Source: Cephalopachus bancanus
Taxonomy: Eukaryota; Chordata; Mammalia; Primates; Tarsiidae
Direction of reading: 5' to 3'
DNA length: 64,000 bases
Assembly (NCBI GenBank): GCA_027257055.1
Contig: JAPVLO010000572.1
Location: 372,001 to 436,000 of the forward strand
Positions 44,505 through 56,608 of the stretch are shown piece by piece. Both the position numbers and the translations under genes were made by a program. Within the stretch, counting starts at the first letter, position 1, and each line of letters begins with the position of its first letter. The notes below the pieces were generated by a model, which saw only the letters and a program-made list of their open reading frames with translations, did no database searches and was not told where the DNA came from.

Positions 44505-46125
44505 CACCACCATTGTCCACAGTCCTAGGACTGACATATGCTTAGCAATTGAGGTGAGACAATCAAGAGGAAATGCTTTTCTGGGAAGAGGAAATTCAGG
44601 ATTAGAGTGGAGGACACACAGTAATGGAGAAGATAAAGTGGAAAATATCTGAATTCAAGCAGAAAGCCTTTTATTGTTGGTAATACAGGGAATGAAATAG
44701 TAATCACCTAAAATAAGAACCCTGATAGATTACTGCTTCTTAATAATATTCTCCTTTTCATATCATGAAAATTTATTTCCTTTTAACTAAATGCTTTAGC
44801 TTATTGTTCAATTTTGTATATGTGAATTTAAATTTTAAATGGGTAAAATAATTTAACATTCACAAACACTTAAAATAGAGCATTTAATTCTAGTGTCCTA
44901 AATTTGAGACCAGCATTTAAATTTAAATCTAATTGAATTGTGCTATTTTCATAGCAATACACTGGCTCCTTTTGAAAGGTTTAATTTTTGGCTGTAGAAA
45001 TTTAAGACAGTTAATTCCTGAGGGACACATATAACAAGCCGTTCCATACCAACAACATATTTTTCTTATAAGTAAGTACGTAACTCATTCTTGTCCCTTC
45101 AAAAATTATAAATTATGTGAATTTAGAGTCGTACAGTTGGAATTTTCCTTGGAATCAGAAAACAAATCCAGTCATTTCTGTATTTGCCAGAACGGTATAT
45201 AATGTTTGCTTTATTTAAAGCAAATAGAGCCAAGTAGCAGAAATATGTAGGGAGTCAGACAGCCTCGGATGGAATTTTGGGAAAGTCACTCAATTCCTTT
45301 CCACCTGAGAAAGATTTTTAACTAACTCCAGCCCCTCAGTCTGTGACCTGCAGTTCTCTACATGAGTCCTCACTCCTATAATTAGACTTTTGCCCTGGTC
45401 CCTATGCCAAAGTTTAACTTCCAGTTGCCTGCACAGCACAGTTATCCCTGGATTTGGAGCTCTGCCCTGCACACAGGTGGTGGTTATAGACCCTGACAAT
45501 CTTTGAACAGACTTCCAAGCTACTGCTTCCAACCTGCTGGTCTAAATTTCAGAGCAATTGTCTCTCCCTCTGAACCACTTGATCCACTTGATTCTGTGTC
45601 AGCTTGACTTTATCTAGCCGCTGCCTTATACCACCACTGACAATTACTTTTATTAATTATATCCTGAAACCCTGAAATATTTTGAACACCCGTGGCATGT
45701 CAGTATCCCCAAGTTCTAGTCCTATCCCAGTAGATGTGTTCAGGATGGGCTGTCTGCTCCTCTCTGATATTAGCAGGCCATACTAGAGGCCTCCTGAGTA
45801 CATTAGATATGTGATTCTATGATAGGTAGGTAGGTAGGTTAGTGGGTAGATCGAATGATCCTACAGCACCAAGAAATTGTTAGATTATGCTAATATACTG
45901 TTTAATAAAACAGGGGCGTGTGTGACATAGTTAAAAAAGATCTCTATTAATGTAACAATGTTCAAAAGTTTTTACAAGAGTTGGTGCCTAAAGGGACTAG
46001 TTTTGTTTATTAAAAAAATTAATTTGTATGGAAAAGCTTATTCCCCTATAGCTAAAACTTGAGTTTTTGCCTAAAGCTTTTGCCTAAAGCTTTTGTTTGA
46101 TTATGATACATACACAGCCTATGGC
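44505..46125. other. Unassigned AT-rich sequence
   Basis: No gene found. Small TAGG repeat near 45822-45845. A short tandem TTTTGCCTAAAGC lies at 46062-46094. Confidence 0.45.
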
Positions 46126-46129
46126 ACAG

Positions 46130-47040
46130 CATTTTAGATATGTTTCAGACATTCTATGTGTGTTCAGTGCTTACTCTCTGCTAATCATTGTACTAAGCAC
46201 TTTATAATACACAACCTCATTTAATCCTCACACAGGTTAACTCAGTGATCCCCAATCCTTTTGGCATCAAGAACCGGTTTCGCGGAAGACAATTTTTTCA
46301 CTGACTGGGGGCAGGAGGGATGATTCAGGCACATAACATTCATTGTGCACTTTATTTCTATTATTATTACATTGTGATATATAATGGCATGGAAAGAAGT
46401 GGTAAATAAAGTAATAGATGAGCCATATGTGGTCTAAATTAAGTGCTGGAGTCTGACTTAAAGCCTGCCACCAGATGCAGCTGTACAATTGAAGTATGTC
46501 AACTCACTTGCCACTCGCTGATAGGGTTTTGATATGAGTCTGCAAGCAACTGGTTTACTATGGTCTCTGTGCAGTCAGACCTCACTACTCATGTTAATCT
46601 GTATTTGCAGCCTCTTCTCAGTGCTAGCATCACCACCTCAGCTCCACCTCAGATCATCAGGCATTAGATTCTCATAAGAGCACAACCTAGGTTCCTCACA
46701 TGTGCAGTTCACAATAGGGTTTCTGCTCCTATGAGAATCTAATGCCAGGGCTGATCTGACAGGAGGTGGAGCACAGGCTGTAATGCCAGACATGGGGAGC
46801 GGCTGGAAATACAGATGAAGCTTTGCTCACTTGCCTGCCACTCACCTCCTGCTGTGTGGCCTGGTTCCTAACAGGCCACAGACTGATACCGTAAACTGGG
46901 GACTGGGGACCTCTAGGTTAATTAACCTGTTACTGAAGATGAAACTGAGTCCTAGAGATTTTAAGTAGCTGGCCCAATGACACACAGTTAGAAAGTGGCA
47001 GAACTAGACTTTCTATCCATAGCCAGTGGTTCCTGTAAGG
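46130..47040 (-). mobile_element. MIR, reverse, split by a DNA transposon
   Basis: 46150-46233 (CAGTGCTTACTCTCTGCTAAT, CATTTAATCCTCACACAGG) and 46923-47040 (GATGAAACTGAGTCCTAGAGA, CACACAGTTAGAAAGTGGCAG) together read as one reverse MIR. The hAT-type element lies between. Confidence 0.85.
46242..46914. mobile_element. hAT-type nonautonomous DNA transposon
   Basis: The ends CAGTGATCCCCAATCC and CTGGGGACTGGGGACCTCT are imperfect terminal inverted repeats. AGGTTAAC (46234-46241) and AGGTTAAT (46915-46922) give the 8-bp TSD expected of hAT elements. Internal GGTTTCGCGGAAGACAATTTTT and an inner palindrome (GGCATTAGATTCTCATAAGAG / CTCCTATGAGAATCTAATGCC, 46660-46745) match a known mammalian family. 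No transposase gene. Confidence 0.85.
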
Positions 47041-47448
47041 CTCCTAATCACTACATGGAAAAAAGAAAAGGAAGGAAAGAAGGAGAGAAAGAGAGAGAGA
47101 CAGGAAGAAAGCAAGAAAGAACTCAGGAAAAAATGAGAATAAACTCTACAAGAAATTTGGAACCTTTTTACATTTTCTAAGTTCATTGCATTTTACTGGG
47201 GGCAAACAGCAAGGAAACATCTGGGTCCTCTAAGATCTTTGCTGTCATCTGAAAGAACTGAATGCTGCCTGGATTTGGATGATTTTTCTTAGGCTTAAGA
47301 GAACTGGGAAGTGTTCAGAGCTAGTCATTGGAAGGAAAAAACCCTAAAGACTACCCAAAGCACAATGTCCAGCGATGCTGCCCAGTCATCTCCTGCTGCG
47401 CTATGTCTCTATGCGGTTTTCCTCCCATTTTAATATCATGACATTGTC

Positions 47449-47554
47449 GTGCTCACTTTGGCAGCACATATATTAAAATTGGAACCACATAGGGAAGATT
47501 AGCATGGCTGCTGCACAAAGATGATACGCAAATTCATGAAACATTCCATATTTT
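47449..47554 (+). pseudogene. RNU6: Full-length U6 snRNA pseudogene
   Basis: A 106-nt copy from GTGCTCACTTTGGCAGCACAT to ATTCCATATTTT, covering the whole U6 length (about 107 nt). Changes against the functional RNA include the ACATAGGG region in place of the conserved ATACAGAG (the ACAGAG box that pairs with the 5' splice site) and a CTGCTGCAC segment. The loss in the ACAGAG box argues against function. ATGACATTG flanks it at 47438-47446 and 47568-47576, showing retroposition. I see no obvious upstream snRNA promoter elements at the usual distances. Confidence 0.93.
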
Positions 47555-48009
47555 AAATATATATATAATGACATTGACAGCCTACATAACTATGACTATT
47601 GCCAGAGGTTGAAAATATTATCTGATGGTTTCAGGAGAAGTTCACATCCTTCTGAAGACCGTAACCTACCATAATAAGGGGATTCCTTCTGTAACTTTCA
47701 TGTGACAGGTTTCATATGATGTTCATTTCTGGCTTGCTTGTTGTAGTCATTGTGAATTCTCAGCATAAATCTTTTAGTGCAACATTTTTATTAGGAGGAA
47801 TTTCAGTTACCAGAATTATAGTGTTACACTTCAAGTCTGACAAAATCTTAGCTTACCAAATTATTATAGGTTGTTTATTTTCTTAGAGAATTATTCCAAA
47901 AAACCAGCATTTCTTCAGGGAATGTACCAATAAGAACAAAGAACAAAATAAAGATTGTCATTTATGACTTTTTCAGATTTTGAATGCTGCTTGCAAGTTT
48001 AAAACATTG

Positions 48010-48305
48010 GCTGGGCACGGTGGCTCAAGTCTGTAATCCCAGCACTTTGGGAGGCTAAGGCGAGAGGATTGTCTGAGCCCAGGGGTTCAAGACCAGCCTG
48101 GGCAACTTGACGAGACCTCATCTCTACAATAAATCAAAAAATTAGCCGGGCTTGGTAGCGTACGCCTGTAGTTCCAGCTACTTGGAAGGCTGAGGCAGAA
48201 GGATCGCCGGAGCTCAGCAGGCGGAGGCTGTGGTAGCCATGAGCGTGCCACTGCACTCCAGCCTGGGCGACAGAGTGAGACTCCAACTCAAAACAAATAA
48301 ATGAC
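48010..48305 (+). mobile_element. Alu, intermediate type
   Basis: GGCTGGGCACGGTGGCTCAAG to GACTCCAACTCAAAACAAATAAATG. Confidence 0.94.
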
Positions 48306-48340
48306 TACGACAACAACAAGTTTTTAAAAACCAATTCCAC

Positions 48341-48600
48341 AGCCAGATGCAGTGGTTCAAGCCTATAATCCAGCGCTTTGGGAGGCCAATGCAGGAGCAT
48401 TGCTTGAGCCCAGGAGTTCAAGAACAGTCTAGGCAACATAGTGAAACCTCATATCTACAATTTTTTTTTTTTAATTAGCCAAATGTGATGGCATGCACAT
48501 GTAGTCCCAACTATGCGGGAGGCTGAGGCAAAAGGATCACCTGCGCCCAGGAGGTTGAAGCTGTGGTGAGCTGTGATTGTACCGCTGAACTCCAACTCTG
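48341..48600 (+). mobile_element. Alu lacking 3' tail
   Basis: AGCCAGATGCAGTGGTTCAAG; the right arm ends abruptly after GAACTCCAACTCTG. The linker is an unusual T-run (48461-48472). Confidence 0.88.
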
Positions 48601-50103
48601 AAACGATGATTTTCTAATTTTCTACTAACATCACCACCAAATATTAAGACTTTATTGTGTCCAAAGTGTTGTAAAATGCTGTTCAGAATATGGAACATAT
48701 GAAACTTATAAAGTAGGGCAGGTGTTTTTTGTATCTACTTTTAATACGGACTACAATGCTTTAAAAAAACAAAAACAAAAAAACTTCTCATGGAAGATAA
48801 AAAAGAGCCCTGTCTCTCATTTCAGTCCGTGTTCTCATGACTAAATCACAACAGATTTCATTTTTCCCAGAGTGCAAATTCAGTCACCCCCTTACCTTGC
48901 AACACCCTGCACCATCTAGTTGCATAAGAAAGTGAATGCAGGATACACAGTGTACAAGAGAGAATTCATGTATCTTTTCAGTTTCTGAGGAATTTCAGGT
49001 AAACATGGATTTTTTAAATGGAATCATTAATCCAGAGCCCACCCAGTCTTCTCCCTCCATTCTCTTCACGTGTCCCTTCCTTGTCTCCCACTCTGAAGCT
49101 TCAAAGCAGCTCCTGTTTGAGTCTACTTTCCTGAATCATTTACTATGACTGTCAACAGAGGTCACAGGTCAAATGCCTGCAGGGACCAGATGGGAAAGAT
49201 AAGTTAATGCTGGGACTGGAGCAAGGAAGCCAGGTATGAAACGGCTATGGAGAACCACAGAGCACAGGCCCAGGCAGAGGTGGCGTCTTGCCAGCCCATG
49301 TCAGTGTGTGCATGACAGGCTGTTCAGCTGATCTGGGTTTTAAAAGAGCCAGAAATCTGGAGGTTTGTGTGAAATGTCCCAATTTAAAATATTGTACCAA
49401 ACAAAACATGTCTGCCCCGGGTTGCCATTAGCAACATGTGCTCTCATTGTTATTGAATTCAAAGCACTAAAAGCACCTACATTTCTGAAATGTCCTTGAA
49501 GAATGGCAATTGAATTCTGTGATCTAACCCAATGTCAAGAGAAGGGCCGAGTTCTTATCAGGACTGCGATTTGGTATTGGTCAAATTAGTATATTTTCAT
49601 TAGTTTAATTCGCAGGTTTTCATTTTGCAGGTTTTAAAAATGTAATGAAGTAATTTTTTAGGTAAGAAAAGGGAGTTAAATACATAATTAATTTAAATGA
49701 TACAGACTCAATTTTGCTTTATTTCTATACAGAAACACTGGCACTGAAAGGATAAATATAAAATTAATAAATGTGATTACCTATGGGGAAGTAGGACAAG
49801 GTAGAAAGGCAGGAGTGCTGGAATAAAACTTCCCAATGTACACTGTTTATTTGGTTTTTATTTTGAACCAGGTTTCATTTGAAAGTATTACATACTTAAA
49901 ATCTAAAATAAATTTTAAAAATGAAAATAAGAAACATTAAAATGACTATTTTTTTTATTACAGAGACATATGATAGGTTGAATAATACAGCAGAAAACAT
50001 AAAATATATAACAATGTGAAATTCTATGAGGGAAGTAGAATTATAAAGTTCAAGCAGCAGAACAGAAAAAAATGTTACATTTCTGATAAATAAAGAAATA
50101 ATT
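48601..50103. other. Unassigned unique sequence
   Basis: No gene found. 49780-49930 has some L1 3' UTR flavour (GATTACCTATGGGGAAGTAGG), not enough to call. Confidence 0.4.
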
Positions 50104-50494
50104 TGACCAGGCATGGTGGCTCTATCCTGTAATCTCAGTACTTTGTGAGGCTGACGTGGGAAGATAACTTGAATCCAGGAGTTTGAAACCAGCCTGGGCA
50201 ACATTGTGAGAACTTGTCTCAAAAAAGAAAGAAAGAAAGAAAAGAGGAAGGAAGGAAGGAAGGAAGGAAGGAAGGAAGGAAGGAAGGAAGGAAGGAAGGA
50301 AGGAAAGAAAGAAAAAAGAAAAGTTACCTGGATATGGTGGTGCACACCTGCAGTCCCAGCTACTTGGGAGGCTGAGACGAGAGAGGAGTATCACTTGAAT
50401 CCAGGAGGTCAAGGCTGCAGTGAGCTGGGGTCATGCCACTGCACTTCAGCCTGAGCTACAGAGTGAGACTCTGTCTCAAAAAAATAAAATAAAA
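50104..50494 (+). mobile_element. Alu with (GGAA)n linker expansion
   Basis: ACCAGGCATGGTGGCTCTATC to GAGACTCTGTCTC. The A-rich linker between arms has expanded into a GAAA then GGAA repeat (50226-50318), so the dimer is about 390 bp long. Confidence 0.92.
50226..50318. repeat. (GAAA)n(GGAA)n microsatellite in Alu linker
   Basis: About 15 GGAA units flanked by GAAA units. It is presumably polymorphic. Confidence 0.95.
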
Positions 50495-51390
50495 AGAAGA
50501 AAGAATCTTGTCACTTAACCTTTAAATGGCATCAAATTGCCATGATATTTATATTCCATTGTGCACACTTAAGAGTTGTGTGACAGTATTTTTTAATGCC
50601 ATATTTACAACACAAAACTGGAAGCTACTTCCTTTATAACTGTTTAATTTTATGATAAAAATTTGGATGTCAGTATAAAGCATTGGGGAAAGGATTCATG
50701 TCTTTTTCATAATTATTTTGGGAGGGTGCAAACTAAAAACTTCAAAGACCGCAGATCTTGGTTTTTCCTGCATTGGAAACTACTGGAGTCTCTGGAAGGC
50801 CAAAGTTACATTCACATGATGACAAAGAGGCCACAAGTTAGCACCCCTGAACACAAGCGTATGGATTAGTTTTGGATTAGCTCGCTTTCACTTAGAAAAA
50901 CAGAAACTTGCACGTGCCACAAGTGGGTACCAGCAGAGGTACGTTTAGGAGTCTGTAAAGTGGGTCCCGCGTATGACACGAAGGATGGCAAGATCTCTAC
51001 CACAAGAGTGCATGAGAGGGCCCAACCAGGAGCAGGAAAGGTTTTGCCCAAATTTGCCAAGACCAACCTACTTGGATTCATCTTGGGACTCACCCAAGTG
51101 GACTTCAAGCCAAAGTGCAAGTCGTGGCACATGGGTTCACCCTATCTCCCTGGGCGCAAGGTCTCAGCATGGACCCTGGGGGATGCTATAACCCCAGATG
51201 TCTCAGAGTCCTGGGGCATGTGAAGATAAGGGAATAGACCCAAGTTTCAAATACAAATGATCTAAATGGCTTTTCCCCTTTCAAACAAATTGTAATTTCA
51301 TTTAGTCATTGGTAACTCTAAATGGAAACCTGAAGAACCATTTCTTCTCATTTGGTTCCAATTTTGTTTTTGCTTCCTTGTTTGTGTCCT
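50495..51390. other. Unassigned unique sequence
   Basis: No gene found. 50930-51230 is GC-richer with short frames open on both strands, none recognisable. Confidence 0.4.
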
Positions 51391-51399
51391 TGACCATGA

Positions 51400-53600
51400 G
51401 ACATCCCAGACCACCAGGTTCCTCCCCATCTCCCTCCTGCTGACCCACTCTTCATATCACTGATTCTGAGCCCTTTCCTCACCAGTCCCCAATTTCTGAG
51501 ACTTTCCCACTGTGCCATCAGTCAATCATGAGCAAACCCCTTTATATCTTCAACCCCTTCTCTGAATTATTTCCTTTGCTTTCTCATCCCAATGCCAACT
51601 CAGGTCATCCCTATGCATGCGGTCGCCCTGCAGCCTTCTCAGAGCCTTCATGCCGCTGGACTTGTAGGTTGGAGAGGGCAACATCGCTTCTTTGAGGCTC
51701 TTCTGTCTCCCTCTTCTGTAATTCCTCACCCTGCCCAATATCTTTTTTAAACTCATATCCTCCGATGTTGTCACGCACCTTCCTCGTTTCTCACATACCC
51801 ACTCACACATCATTCTATCTATTTCTCAAGGACTTTTTTTGCTACTGGCATCTTCCCTAGTACTTCTGGTTATTTTGAATATGCACTTATATAGTCCTTA
51901 TTACACTTTTCCTTGACTCTTCCAATGATCCTGCATTCCACGCCCCTCAGTCATTCGCTGCCACGGTCACGTCCCACCTTGGATTTCATCACTCTTCCAT
52001 GATATCAATTTCATGCTTCACACTCTGTCTACCACATGGTCATGGTCACTCTGCAGAGGGGAGATGAACTCCTTCACCTAAAATCTGATTTGAATATTGA
52101 GACCAATGACGTGACACACGCGCCAAGAGGATACGAGAAGGTTTATTACTAACATGACAAAACTTTCTGAGGAGAGCCGGGCAGGTTCCCAAACTGGTCC
52201 CAAAAAAGAGTGAAGGGAGCAGAGAGAGGAGATTGTCTTAGGTTCTTGTGGTGGTGGGGAGTGGGGGGAGTGGGCTGACAGTGAGGGTCCTTTCACAGGG
52301 GTTGGATCTTGTCTGGTTTGAGCTTCCTGCTGGCACCAAAGGCACCTGGGTTTTTTTTTTTTTTTTATCAGTTTGCACAGGGGTAGGGGATGGAAGGGTT
52401 GAAAGCTGTCAAAAACATTAAAAATTGAGTCAGACTCTTCATTAGACATCTCCTAGCTTTCCAGATCACTCCCTCTTTTCCTAGACTCCTCTGACATCTT
52501 GACCCCACAGGACTTGCAATTCATTGACCCTACACCTTTTCACCAGCCTTAATCTCTTCATATCCACTCTTCACTCCTGTTTTCATATGTGAGCAGTCTG
52601 TCTGCTGTCTACAGATGGTCCGTCCACTTGGATGCTAGATTTCAAATCCCTTTACCTCTCAAGGACACCACTCCAGCAACTCTCCCTTCTTGCTCCTACA
52701 CTAATTTTTCCTTCTCTTTGGGATCATTGTCATCAAAACAAAATATCACTCCCCAGTTTTTTTCAATCTACTTTTGACTCCATTTCTACCACCAGTTACT
52801 GCTCCATATTTGGGCTCCTCTTTATAGAACTTCTCAAAAGAATTGTCTGTATTAGCCATCTCCAATTCCTCTCCTCCCTTTTTCCATTAAACCCACTCCA
52901 ATCAAGTTTTCTTCTATGGCTTTACTGAAATGTTATCAACGGCCTCCATGTCACTAGATCCAATAGTCAAGTCTCAGTCCTCACTCATATATGAGTACGC
53001 CCTCACCCTTGGTACACCAACCTCACTTGGCTTCCCGTTCTCCTACTTGGCTGGCTGCTCCTTTTCAGTCTCCTCAGCTGGCTCATCCACTTTTCCAGCT
53101 TTGAAGTTATATTAAATTACATGAGTGATAAGAGTCTTATCCCCAGGACTCCATCCTCTGTTCTCTTTACAATCACTCTCTCAGTGAGCTTAGTCAGTCT
53201 CATGGCCTTAAATACCATCCTAATGCCAATATCTTTCATATCTCTAGCTTGGACTACTCTCCTTCACTGCAGACCCGTACATACACCAGCACAATCAGAG
53301 TTTCTCACAGACATCACAAATGTAACACATCCAAAGTGGAACTCACGGTCTTCTCTCAAACCTCCTCTACTTGTAGTCTTCTTCATCTCCTTTGTTCTTT
53401 TCTCTTATAACATTTATCAGCTTTCTTATGCTATTTGATTTTCTTATTGGTTACACTTATTATTTATTGTCTCTCTCCTCCACTCCCAAAATGTAATATC
53501 CACAAGGGTAAGGATTTTCATCTGTTTTGTTCACATATATAACCCAGACAACTTGAATAGTGTCTGGGTATTCAATAAATATTTGTGTTTGGGCACGGTG
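51400..53600 (+). mobile_element. L2/CR1-type LINE, sense, with LTR insertion
   Basis: The 3' 1 kb follows the L2 ORF2 tail: AACGGCCTCCATGTCACTAGA, CTTCCCGTTCTCCTACTTGGC (encoding SYLAGCSFSV, like the L2 end of reverse transcriptase), ACTCCATCCTCTGTTCTC, AACACATCCAAAGTGGAACTC and the 3' end GTATTCAATAAATATTTG. Frames are broken. 51400-52050 is pyrimidine-rich and plausibly the same element further 5'. A minus-strand LTR occupies 52052-52448. Confidence 0.7.
52052..52448 (-). mobile_element. Probable solo LTR, class I-like, antisense
   Basis: The minus strand reads TGTCTAATGAAGAGTCTG, then C-rich U3-like sequence, then GTTAGTAATAAACCTTCTCG and CTCTTGGCGCGTGTGTCAC, a layout typical of LTR U3-R-U5 with an AATAAA signal. 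Ends TG...CA give about 397 bp with a possible 4-bp TSD (ACTC/TCTC, imperfect). It interrupts L2-type sequence. Boundaries uncertain. Confidence 0.55.
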
Positions 53601-53730
53601 ATTCATATCTATAATCCCAGCACTTTGGGAGGCTAAGGCAGGAGAAGTGCTTGAACCCAGAAGTTTGAGACCAGGAGGTCAAGGCTGCAGTGAGCTGTGC
53701 TGTGTCACTGGACTCCAGCCAAAAAAATAA
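53588..53730 (+). mobile_element. Alu with internal deletion
   Basis: GGGCACGGTGATTCATATC to GGACTCCAGCC, lacking most of the middle, inserted at the end of L2 sequence. AAATAAATATWTGT flanks both sides. Confidence 0.82.
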
Positions 53731-53883
53731 AATAAATAAATAAATATATGTTAAATGAATGAATGAAACCAGTAGGATTCATCCTTGGCTTACTCTGAAA
53801 TTTCTGAAGTCTCTTAATCCAAACTGAAAAATCAATGAAAAATAAGTTTATCTGCAAGCAATAAAATACCACCAACTAGCCAG

Positions 53884-53998
53884 CCAGGCACAGTGGCCCC
53901 TTCCTGTAGTCCCAGCCATGCAGGACAATGGCTTGAACGCAGAGTCCAGTCAAAGCAACATGATGAGACCTGAGCCAAATCATAGAGGAATAAAAAAA
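53884..53998 (+). mobile_element. Alu relic
   Basis: GCCAGGCACAGTGGCCCCTTC, CAATGGCTTGAACGCAGAG and AACATGATGAGACCTGAGCC; eroded and deleted. Confidence 0.6.
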
Positions 53999-54950
53999 CA
54001 AGACAACAAGGTTTAAAATCAGTGTCTACCTGTGGTTGAAGAAAGGGGCAGATGGGGCGGAAGCAAAGCACCAGAACAGGCTTCTCTAAAAACCACAATG
54101 AGAGGGAGTCAAAGTTTGCTTCTGGGGAAACCACTTATCAGAACAACAAGCTGAATGGGGTCGACACAGCCACCTAGACTTTGCTGGCATCATGGGAAAC
54201 ATGACATGTGGGTAAAAGAAGCAAAAAAGAAAAGAAAAACATCTTCCATTGCAAGTCACTCAGAGCAACAGCTGTCCTCTCACTAGGGTAGCTCTTTCCT
54301 CCCCTGTTGGGCCTCACTGTCAATAAAAAGGCACTTCACTCACCTGTGCAGCCTTAACTGAGCAGCTATGCTGTGTCCTGGGTCCCCAGCCTCAGGGCTG
54401 TATTTAATTCAGTAATTTTTTTCCTTTGGATCAGGGTTCCTGCATGGGGCCAGGTAAACTCTGAAGCTGTTTTGAAAACAATACGAACCCCCCAAGTCAG
54501 AATTTTTTAAAAGCACATTTTTAAAAAATTGAAGGCCGTGAGGGAACATCTTGTCCTTTTCCTTTTTTTATTTTTTCTTGAGTATAAAGCCATATTTCTT
54601 TGGAAACAGCATGAGGCGTGAGAACAGAGCTGAATTCTGTTCCCATTTGAGCCTCTGGTTCACTATGACCTTGAAACATTACTTACCTTTTGGTTCCACA
54701 GTATCCACATCATCGAGAGGAGACTGTCGTTCTTAGCTGAGTATGTGACATGAATGCAGTTGCAAAAGTCAGATGAAGTTAAATTTGTTTTTTGACACTT
54801 TGACTACATTTTTAATAGAAAAGCATGTGAACTTAAATGATAAATACACACAGGAAAATATGCTGAAAATACCTTTCAACTAAAGTTCCAGACTTTCCAC
54901 CCCCTGCTCTTGTATTTATTGAGAATTTATTGACCTGGGTATGCTATGAC
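53999..54950. other. Unassigned unique sequence
   Basis: No gene found. Confidence 0.45.
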
Positions 54951-54954
54951 TTAT

Positions 54955-55100
54955 TTAATTGATTTAATTGATTAGTAAATACATATTTGTTGGCTATCTT
55001 TCAGTTGCCAGAAACTTTGTGAGGTGGTAGAGAGTTTGCGAGAGCCAAGCAATTACCTTTATGGTCCTCATCATGGAGCTTAAAGTCTAGTCAGAGAAAC
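54955..55100 (+). mobile_element. L2-like fragment
   Basis: GTTGCCAGAAACTTTGTGAGG, TTACCTTTATGGTCCTCATCATGGAGCTTAAAGTCTAG in outline resembles the L2 motif in which a catalogue of size is followed by ...GGAGCTTA-AGTCTAG. Short and diverged. Confidence 0.45.
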
Positions 55101-55104
55101 AGAT

Positions 55105-55345
55105 TTTTTTTTTTTTTGGAGACAGGGTCTCACTTGCTTAGGAGGTGATCCTTCATTTCAGCCTCCCCAACAGCTGGAACTACAGGCATGCATCACCATA
55201 CCTGGCTAATTTTTGTATATTTTGTAAAGACAAGGTCTCACTATGTTGCCCAGGCTGGTCTTGAATGCCTGGCCTCAAGTGATTCTCCCGCCTTGGCCTC
55301 CCAACGTGTTAGGATTACTGGCTCTCAAGGATTACCATGCCTGGC
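55105..55345 (-). mobile_element. Alu with internal deletion
   Basis: TTTTGGAGACAGGGTCTCACT to ATTACCATGCCTGGCTG; about 50 bp missing in the left part. Confidence 0.88.
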
Positions 55346-55389
55346 TGAGAAAGTTATTAATCTAATAATCTCAGAAATATGTGATAACA

Positions 55390-55682
55390 GCTGGGCTTGG
55401 TGGCTCAGCCTGTAATCCCGCGCCTTTGGAAGGCTGAGATGAGTGGATTGCCTGAGCCCGTGGGTTCGAGACCCGCCTAGGCAACTTGGCGAGACCTCAT
55501 CTCTACAATAAATCAAAAATTAGCCGGGAGTGGTAGCACGTGCCTGTAGTTCCAGCTACTCGGAAGGCTGAGGCAGAAGGATCGCTGGAGCCCAGCAAGT
55601 CGAGGCCGCAGTGCCCGGCCAGTGCACTCCAGTCTGGATGACAGAGTGAGACTCCAACTCAAAAAAACAAAAAAAAAAAGAA
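55390..55682 (+). mobile_element. Young Alu with perfect 17-bp TSD
   Basis: TSD AGAAATATGTGATAACA at 55373-55389 and 55683-55699. GGCTTGGTGGCTCAGCCTG, AATCCCGCGCCTTTGG and GACTCCAACTC mark the lineage-specific type. Confidence 0.97.
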
Positions 55683-55744
55683 AGAAATATGTGATAACAA
55701 TAAGAGCTATGAATGAAAGGAAAAGGAGCCAAAAACACTACTGA

Positions 55745-56345
55745 GAGTTGTCCTCTCTCCCTTTTAAAAATGTTTCACTATGGAAATTGTATATATGCAT
55801 ACAACAAAAAAGAATAATGAATAAAGAATATGCCTGTTACCTGTCCTCAACAATAACGTGTACATATCAGTATGTTTCGTTGCCCATCCCCCACAGCCCC
55901 TCCCAACAAAAGTATTTTAAAGCAAATCTTAGACATCACTTTATTTCATCCAAGTACCTCAGTGTGCATTTCTAACAGATAAGGATATTTTTAGACATAA
56001 TCATAATGACATTATCATACCTAACAAAATTAATTTCTTTTTTTTTCCCCAACCTCTTCCTGGATATGCAACCATCTTGGAATACTGAGTGGATTTATTG
56101 TGAGTTGAAAGAGTCTCTTGTCTCCTTATCAGCTTGCTCATACCAGAATTTTTTTTTTTTAACTTCCCAGGCTCCCTCCCCAGTTTCTCAAGTAGCTGTG
56201 ATTACAGATGCAAGTCACCATGCCTGGCCATGCCAGAAAATCTTTATATGAGGGAAACTAGTTCTCATTTACTGTTTTGGAAGACTGTCTTAGGATAAAA
56301 ATGTCTTATGTAACATTTTCATGTGAATAAATATGTTATTTTAAT
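55745..56345 (-). mobile_element. L1M 3' region, antisense, with Alu stub
   Basis: AGTATTTTAAAGCAAATCTTAGACATCA (in outline), TTCTAACAGATAAGGATATTT and ACATTATCATACCTAACAAAA are recognisable old L1 motifs. A short Alu lies at 56146-56233. Confidence 0.75.
56146..56233 (-). mobile_element. Short Alu relic
   Basis: Poly-T, CCCAGGCTCCCTCCCC, AGTAGCTGTGATTACAGATGC and CACCATGCCTGGCC, with most of the element missing. Confidence 0.75.
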
Positions 56346-56435
56346 TTAGAGTGAGGCTATAATTATTCAGCAGGTATAAGAGATCTTGTTTTATTTGGAG
56401 GTAGGGGGAGGGGTGAAGAGTTCAAGAAGGGGCTG

Positions 56436-56598
56436 GATTTTTTTTTTTTTTTGAGTCGGAGTCTCATTCTGTCACCCAGACTGGACTGCAGTGACACACT
56501 CACAGCCACCACAACCTCGACCTGCTGGGCTAAGGTGATCCTCTGTCTCAACCTTCCAAGTAGCTGGAACCACAGGCATGTGCCACCATGCCCAAAGA
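56436..56598 (-). mobile_element. 5'-truncated Alu
   Basis: Poly-T, GAGTCGGAGTCTCATTCTGTC to CACAGGCATGTGCCACCATGCCC. It ends only 10 bp before LTR copy B. Confidence 0.9.
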
Positions 56599-56608
56599 CA
56601 GAATGAGG

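Noticed and set aside
49896..50412. Frames rich in Phe-Leu-Pro-Ser repeats
   Set aside because: Products of translating GGAA/TTCC and Alu sequence.
51960..52040. Possible exon in the pyrimidine-rich region (CTGCCACGGTCACGTCCCACC)
   Set aside because: The surroundings follow L2/CR1-type LINE sequence and no frame of useful length with splice sites is present.
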